A DNA stretch of 64,000 nucleotides, from assembly GCA_963715825.1 (NCBI GenBank), contig CAVQSI010000027.1, positions 186,001-250,000 of the forward strand. Direction: 5' to 3'. Source of the DNA: Sva-07 sp963715825 (GTDB lineage: Bacteria > Actinomycetota > Acidimicrobiia > Acidimicrobiales > Ilumatobacteraceae). The position numbers and the translations under genes were made by a program. Under the pieces are notes generated by a model. That model did not search any database. It was not told where the DNA came from and worked only from the letters and a program-made list of their open reading frames with translations. Every line of letters starts with the position of its first letter. Position 1 is the stretch's first letter. Shown piece by piece: positions 59,757 through 64,000 of this stretch.

Positions 59757-60644
59757 GTGGCGAGCGACGAACGGTCGGATACAGCGCTCGTCGCTGCGGT
59801 GCGAGACGGCGATCGCGACGCGTACGGCGTGCTGTTCGAGCGTTGGTTCGATCGTGTCTACGACGTGGCGCGCAACATCGTGCGGAGTCCGGACACCGCA
59901 GCCGACGTGGCCCAGGACACGTTCATCTCTGCATGGGAACGGTTGGACCGGCTCGAGAACGTCGATGCGTTCGGAGGATGGCTCCTGCGCATCGCCCGGA
60001 ACCGTGCACTCGACCGTCTCGAACGCGAGGGCCGCAGCCGGCCACAGGCGGACGACGTCGTGACCGGGCTCCACGACCGCGGCGCACCGGATCTGGTCGG
60101 GTCGCGGCGGACCCTCGATCCTGAGGAGATCAGTGCGAGCCACGATCGCGACGGGCTGATCGGCGCTGCGGCTGTCGCCCTCGGCGAACGCGACGCCAGC
60201 ATCCTCGACCTCCATCTCCGCCACGGTCTCAGCCCCGCAGAGATCGCCGCCGAACTCGGCGTCACCCCCAACAACGCGCACCAACTCCTCTTCAGAATGC
60301 GCAACAAGCTGGGTGATGCCATCGGTGCCTACGTGCTGTGGCACCGTGGCCGCCCGGCGTGTGAGACATTGCGGGCCAACGTGGCGTCGACGTTCGACGC
60401 CGACACCTTTGCGATGGTCGAACGCCATCGTCGTGGGTGCGAGGAGTGCACCGAACGCCGCAGCGCCCTCGTGGCGCCCGAGCAACTGTTCAGCGCCGCT
60501 CCGATGTTGGTGGCGCCGTTGCTGCTCCGCTCGGCGGTGAAAGACGCGCTGCAGTCGGCCGGCGTGCCCGTCGGAGCGGCCACGCCGACCAGCGGAGGCA
60601 TCGATGGCGGCGGTGGCGTCGATGGCGGTGGCGTCGATGGCTGA
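59757..60644 (+). CDS. ECF-type RNA polymerase sigma factor with internal zinc anti-sigma motif
   Basis: 295 residues as read. Region 2: AAVRDGDRDAYGVLFERWFDRVYDVARNIV with DVAQDTFISAW (region 2.3-2.4). Region 4: LGERDASILDLHLRHGLSPAEIAAELGVTPNNAHQLLFRMRN with helix-turn-helix. After region 4 comes VERHRRGCEECTERRSAL: H-x3-C-x2-C, the zinc-binding ZAS anti-sigma motif. The frame then ends in a Gly/Asp repeat at 60596-60644 that runs on, one base shifted, into a frame with a transmembrane helix and a secreted tail. GTG 59757 follows GACGCT by 7 bases; ATG 59730 is an alternative. Confidence 0.85.
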   Translation: MASDERSDTALVAAVRDGDRDAYGVLFERWFDRVYDVARNIVRSPDTAADVAQDTFISAWERLDRLENVDAFGGWLLRIARNRALDRLEREGRSRPQADDVVTGLHDRGAPDLVGSRRTLDPEEISASHDRDGLIGAAAVALGERDASILDLHLRHGLSPAEIAAELGVTPNNAHQLLFRMRNKLGDAIGAYVLWHRGRPACETLRANVASTFDADTFAMVERHRRGCEECTERRSALVAPEQLFSAAPMLVAPLLLRSAVKDALQSAGVPVGAATPTSGGIDGGGGVDGGGVDG

Positions 60645-61639
60645 TGGTGGCGGTGGTGGTGGCGCGTCGCCCAGCACTGCAGGCGCAGGCGATGGGTCAG
60701 CCGGGCCCGACGCTTCGCACGGCCCTGCCGACAGCGGCCCCACGTTGGTCCCCTCCGTCGTCGAGCCTGGGGTCCAGCCGGACTCGGCCGATCCGGACAC
60801 CCTCGGGATCGAAGACGGCGTCGCAGCCGAGCCGGCCGCCGAACCCGACCGCGATCGCCGCAGCGGGCTCCTCGTCCTCTGCGGAGCTGTGGCGGTCGTG
60901 CTGCTCGCCACGGCAGGGGTGGTGATCGCACTCGATGATCCCGGGCCGGACCCGGGTGTCTCCGTGGCATCGGTCGAGGGTGACCCGGCGCCATCGGTGA
61001 CAGCGACGGCAACCACGGTGTCGAGCATCGCGCCGGCCCCGACGACGGCCCCGACCACGACGCCGACCACGACGATGGTGCAAGCCCGTGAAGGCACGGT
61101 GCCGATCAACGATGACTTCGCGCCGACTCCCAGCGACGCGCCGTCCGATCCGGTCCCGGCCACCACGGCACGGGATCGAGTCGTGACACCGCCCAGCGCG
61201 CAGGCACCAAATCCTCAGCCGCCCGTGGCGCCCCCGGCTCCTGTGCCGCCGACCGCCGCGCCGGCGGTCACGACACCACCGGTGACGACTGCAGCGCCGG
61301 TGACGACGGCACCGCCGCCACCGCCACCGCCGCCACCGCCGACCACCGCCGCCGCCAACGACTGGGGCACCAACGGCGCCGCCACCTGCCGCACCCACGA
61401 TCGTGCGCTTGTTCTTCGGATCCGCGCCGGCGGGCGTGCTCTGCCCCGGTACCCGGACGCCGCGGCGGATCGGTTGGACCTCGACCGATGCCACCTCAGC
61501 AACGCTCGCCGTCGGTTCCAACTCCCGGTCGGTCGCGGTCGTCGGGCAACTCGACACGTGCGCGACGAGTGGCGATGTCGTCACGCTGACGGTCAGCGGT
61601 CCGGGTGGATCTGTCAACGACTCGATCGTCGCCCCGTGA
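60641..61639 (+). CDS. Probable C-terminal half of the sigma factor: TM helix, Pro/Thr linker, beta domain (frameshifted)
   Basis: The frame opened by DGGGGGGASPSTAG continues directly from the sigma frame after one base. It has a juxtamembrane Glu/Asp region, a transmembrane helix at about 60862-60933 (SGLLVLCGAVAVVLLATAGVVIAL), a long Thr/Pro linker (TTAPPTT-like), then after another shift near 61375 a compact secreted segment with PTIVRLFFGSAPAGVLC, IGWTSTDATSATLAV and SGDVVTLTVSGPGG, a small Ig-like domain. No independent start with a ribosome site is seen (ATG 60604 overlaps the sigma gene), so a fused protein is more likely than a separate gene. Confidence 0.65.
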
Positions 61640-61642
61640 CGC

Positions 61643-62452
61643 TCAGCGCTTGCGGGAGGCGAGGTATGCGCGGGCGGCGGCACGGGCGTCGGGGTCGCGC
61701 ATCGCAGCGCCGAGCTGGTCGGCGTCGGCCCACGATCCGGCGGTGGACGCGACGTCCTCGAGCGCTTCGTTGACCTGACGCTTGGTTGCCCGGACCACGC
61801 TCGGTGCCTTCTTCGCCAGCTGTTCGGCGAGTTCGTCGACAGCCGATTCGAGTTCGGCGCGTGGAACGACGCGGTTGACGAAGCCGATCCGCAGTGCCTC
61901 GTCCGCCGAGAACGGGCGACACGTGAGCACCAGCTCGCGTGTGAGTGCTGGCCCGATCTCTCGCACCAATCGCGGGATGCCGCCCCACGCGAGGGGGATC
62001 CCGAGATCGACCTCGGGGATCGAGAACACGGTGTCGTCAGCCGCGATCCGCAGATCGCACACACCGGCGAGCACCACGCCTCCGCCGACGCACGGACCCT
62101 TGATGGCCGCGATCGTGAGCGCCGACATCCGGTCCATCGCCTCGGCCATCAGCCGTCCGAGATCCGCCTGGTCTCGGCTCGACGTGGCCGTCGCCGAGTC
62201 GGTGCCGGCGAACTCGCGAAGGTCGAACCCGGACGAGAATCCCCGACCCTCGCCGGTGACGATCACGACGTGGGCGTCGATGGTGTTGAACCACCGCGCC
62301 GCCTCGGCGATCTCGCGCAGCGGCACCGTGCCGAGCGGGTTGAGTTTGTCGCCTTGCGTGAGCGTCATCCGGCCGATCGGCCCGCTCGCGCCTGGTGACG
62401 AGGCGGCGTCGACCTCGACGCGCAAGGTGGAGAACTCTGGAGCATCCGTCAT
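61643..62452 (-). CDS. Enoyl-CoA hydratase/isomerase family protein
   Basis: A 269-residue crotonase-fold enzyme. Oxyanion and CoA blocks: GRGFSSGFDLREFAG near residue 70 and AIKGPCVGGGVVLAGVCDLRIAADDTVFSIPEVDLGIPLAWGG near residues 115-155 (GGG motif). Catalytic-position Glu is in SIPEVDLGI. GFVNRVVP near residue 190. It acts on acyl-CoA in beta-oxidation or catabolism. GAGGAT lies 7 bases before ATG 62452, a weak box. Stops 3 bases after the sigma-factor tail. Confidence 0.9.
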   Translation of the reverse strand: MTDAPEFSTLRVEVDAASSPGASGPIGRMTLTQGDKLNPLGTVPLREIAEAARWFNTIDAHVVIVTGEGRGFSSGFDLREFAGTDSATATSSRDQADLGRLMAEAMDRMSALTIAAIKGPCVGGGVVLAGVCDLRIAADDTVFSIPEVDLGIPLAWGGIPRLVREIGPALTRELVLTCRPFSADEALRIGFVNRVVPRAELESAVDELAEQLAKKAPSVVRATKRQVNEALEDVASTAGSWADADQLGAAMRDPDARAAARAYLASRKR

Positions 62453-62471
62453 GCCCCGCATCCTCGCAGGC

Positions 62472-63377
62472 TCACGTCGTCTGGAACCGGCCCGGGGCGA
62501 CCTCGACCGCTTCGCCGCGGCGGAGCATGCGCTGCACGTGGAGCTCCGCGCTACGAGTCTCGACCGACTCGACGAACGCCATGTCGACGTGCGGGCGATA
62601 GATGAACCGGTGCTCGCGCATCTCGTCGATCGAGCGCGGTTCACGGAGGTACTCGAGCATCGCGTCGTGACGACGACCGATGACGGCGGTGAACGCATCG
62701 ATCATCGCGACGAAGGTCTCCCGTCCCTCGATCACACCCTTGTGATGAAAGGTGACGTAGAACTCGGCGTCTTCGTCGCGCACCTTCGCCAGGCTCGCCT
62801 CGAAGTCCTCGAGGTCACTCCACACATCGCCGTAGTACGGCCCGAAACCGGTCAGATCGATGTCGGACAAGAAGAACACGCCGTCCATCCGGAACCCGCT
62901 GTGGCCGCGTGTGTGGCCGGGAAGGTGGACGGCCTCGACCGTCACGCCACCACCGAGATCGAACACGTGGCCATCGGTGAAACCGTGGGCGTCGGGGCGC
63001 GGCACGTAGTGGAACTCGTCGAGGATCACCCGCTCGAACGCTTCCCGAGCGTCGCCCGTCAACCCGTACACCGCCATCAGCCCCTCCATCGACTGTGCAC
63101 CCGGAAGGTCCTCGTCGTGGATGTGCAGCCGAGCCGACGGGAACGTGCCGTTGCCGGCCATGTGGTCCTCGTGCGAGTGGCTGTTGATCACGGCGTCGAT
63201 CACCGCCGGCACGCCGCCGCGGGCGACGACGGTCACCGATGGATCGATCAGCACCGTCTCGCCCGCGCCCCGCACGAGCAGCGTGTTGCCCGATGGGTAC
63301 GCGCCGTTGGCGTCGCCGACGAGCACGCTCACCGAGTCGGTCAGTCGTCGCTCGTCGTTGCCCCAGTCGCAGATCAT
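62472..63377 (-). CDS. MBL-fold metallo-hydrolase
   Basis: A 301-residue metallo-beta-lactamase-fold hydrolase. The metal motif is INSHSHEDHMAGNGTFP near residue 70 (HxHxDH). The second His is in LPGHTRGHSGFRMDG near residue 150, and Asp in VFFLSDIDLTGFGP near residue 164. A last His is in HHKGVIEG near residue 208. Start ATG 63377 (MICDWGNDERR) is preferred over GTG/ATG 63401 because TAGGTT lies 7 bases upstream. Substrate unknown. Confidence 0.88.
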   Translation of the reverse strand: MICDWGNDERRLTDSVSVLVGDANGAYPSGNTLLVRGAGETVLIDPSVTVVARGGVPAVIDAVINSHSHEDHMAGNGTFPSARLHIHDEDLPGAQSMEGLMAVYGLTGDAREAFERVILDEFHYVPRPDAHGFTDGHVFDLGGGVTVEAVHLPGHTRGHSGFRMDGVFFLSDIDLTGFGPYYGDVWSDLEDFEASLAKVRDEDAEFYVTFHHKGVIEGRETFVAMIDAFTAVIGRRHDAMLEYLREPRSIDEMREHRFIYRPHVDMAFVESVETRSAELHVQRMLRRGEAVEVAPGRFQTT

Positions 63378-63384
63378 CTGGCCG

Positions 63385-63390
63385 AACCTA
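63385..63390 (-). promoter_or_regulatory. -10 box (TAGGTT) of MBL gene
   Basis: TANNNT hexamer on the minus strand, 7 bases before ATG 63377. Confidence 0.5.
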
Positions 63391-63395
63391 CCGAC

Positions 63396-63428
63396 GATCA
63401 CGCCTGGGGTCTGACCCCCGGCGTGATC
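63396..63428. repeat. 33-bp near-perfect intergenic palindrome
   Basis: GATCACGCCTGGGGTC and GACCCCCGGCGTGATC pair at 15 of 16 positions with a one-base centre. It overlaps the upstream flank of the MBL gene and the 3' flank of msrB. No T-tract. Confidence 0.7.
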
Positions 63429-63461
63429 TCGCGATGCGCCGAGGTGTGCCCCTCGCCGCAG

Positions 63462-63860
63462 TCAGTCGGCGGGCTCGAGCTTGAGCGATGCCGAGTTCAT
63501 GCAGAAGCGGTCGCCTGAGGGGCCGGGGCCGTCGGGGAACACATGGCCGAGGTGGGCGCCGCACGTGGCGCAGATCGCCTCGGTGCGCACCATGCCGTGT
63601 GACCGATCCTCCTTGAGCGTGACCTTCGCGGGATCCATCGCCTCGGTGAAGCTCGGCCAACCCGAACCCGAGTCGTACTTGGTTTCCGAGGAGAACAGCG
63701 CCTCGTCACACACGATGCAGTGATACGTGCCCGGGTCCTTGACGTCCCAGTAGGCGCCGCTGAACGCGCGCTCGGTGCCGGCGCGCTGGGTCACCTCGTA
63801 CTGCAGCGGAGTGAGCTTCTGCTTCAGCTCGTCGTCGGTGGGAATCGCTCGTTCAGCCAT
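63462..63860 (-). CDS. msrB: Peptide-methionine (R)-S-oxide reductase
   Basis: A 132-residue repair enzyme reducing methionine-R-sulfoxide. The zinc Cys pairs are CIVCDEALF and CATCGAHLGHVFPDGPG, and the catalytic Cys is in DRFCMNSASLKL. SGWPSFTEAMDP, with the Trp/Ser of the active site, is typical. The length and motif order are normal. CATCCT lies 6 bases before ATG 63860. Confidence 0.95.
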   Translation of the reverse strand: MAERAIPTDDELKQKLTPLQYEVTQRAGTERAFSGAYWDVKDPGTYHCIVCDEALFSSETKYDSGSGWPSFTEAMDPAKVTLKEDRSHGMVRTEAICATCGAHLGHVFPDGPGPSGDRFCMNSASLKLEPAD

Positions 63861-63958
63861 GGCACCAGGATGCCCGAAACGTTGGCAGGCCCTCGTACCG
63901 TCCGCGGAGTTTCGCTCGTGTTCCTCGCACCGTTCGAACGTGGCAATCGGCGCCTTCG

Positions 63959-63964
63959 TACCCT
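63959..63964 (+). promoter_or_regulatory. -10 box (TACCCT) of the gene leaving the window
   Basis: TANNNT hexamer, 6 bases before ATG 63971. Confidence 0.5.
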
Positions 63965-63970
63965 CATCAC

Positions 63971-64000
63971 ATGCGCCAACGGCCCTCCAAGCTCCTGCTG
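63971..64000 (+). CDS. Start of an uncharacterised plus-strand gene (cut by window end)
   Basis: MRQRPSKLLL is the visible N-terminus: basic residues then hydrophobic, which could be the start of a signal peptide or membrane helix. TACCCT before it makes it a likely leaderless gene. Nothing else can be said. Confidence 0.45.
   Translation, partial: MRQRPSKLLL

Overview
This is a high-GC, strongly third-position-GC-biased stretch of bacterial chromosome. Gene content points to an actinomycete of the Acidimicrobiia type (Ilumatobacter-like; inference): two WS/DGAT wax ester/triacylglycerol synthases, an F420-type luciferase-like oxidoreductase, a full-length HrpA helicase, many small lipoproteins, TldD/TldE, and many start codons placed 6-7 bases after a TANNNT box, the pattern of leaderless transcripts. 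I see no rRNA, tRNA, CRISPR array, insertion sequence or prophage.

Layout. 1-8.8 kb: a frameshifted subtilisin-like protease, a YbaY-type lipoprotein, a frameshifted CHAD-CYTH protein, a thioredoxin coupled to a fucose-isomerase-like protein, a luciferase-family oxidoreductase, and a substrate-binding lipoprotein joined to a peptidoglycan-binding/fasciclin protein. 8.8-13.7 kb: lipid genes (HAD-PlsC acyltransferase, WS/DGAT, alcohol dehydrogenase) and a MOSC protein. 13.7-21.7 kb: HtrA-like lipoprotein protease, methyltransferases, PhyH oxygenase, TldE/TldD pair. 21.8-28.2 kb: two Gfo/Idh dehydrogenases, an AraM/glycerol-1-phosphate-dehydrogenase-like enzyme, a DegT-type sugar aminotransferase, a PIG-L deacetylase and a 2-oxoglutarate oxygenase, which together look like an undescribed amino-sugar or aminocyclitol pathway. 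28.3-34.8 kb: lipoprotein and membrane genes, then a tightly coupled operon: a SelL-like peroxiredoxin interrupted by an in-frame UGA, a very unusual alpha/beta-hydrolase to phosphohistidine-dikinase fusion, a membrane protein and a HAD hydrolase. 35-44.8 kb: amidase, small membrane protein, DsbA-like protein, thioesterase, SGNH hydrolase, then a TetR regulator coupled to a heterodimeric ABC exporter. 44.8-52.8 kb: second WS/DGAT, nagA-nagB, a nucleotidyltransferase toxin/antitoxin-like pair, beta-lactamase-fold hydrolase, SnoaL-like protein, chagasin-like inhibitor, MFS transporter. 53-64 kb: hrpA, M20 peptidase, a secreted protein facing an ECF sigma factor that appears to carry its own zinc anti-sigma motif, transmembrane helix and extracellular domain, then enoyl-CoA hydratase, MBL hydrolase and msrB.

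Two features run across the whole window. First, many intergenic gaps hold long dyad-symmetric elements without T-tracts, and some share sequence with one another (1584 and 56816; 39738/39800 and 52873), so they look like dispersed repeat families. Second, at least eight genes have single-base reading-frame breaks inside otherwise well-conserved proteins. Either the assembly has residual indels or there is real gene decay; only the reads can tell. Several of these breaks sit in short tandem repeats.
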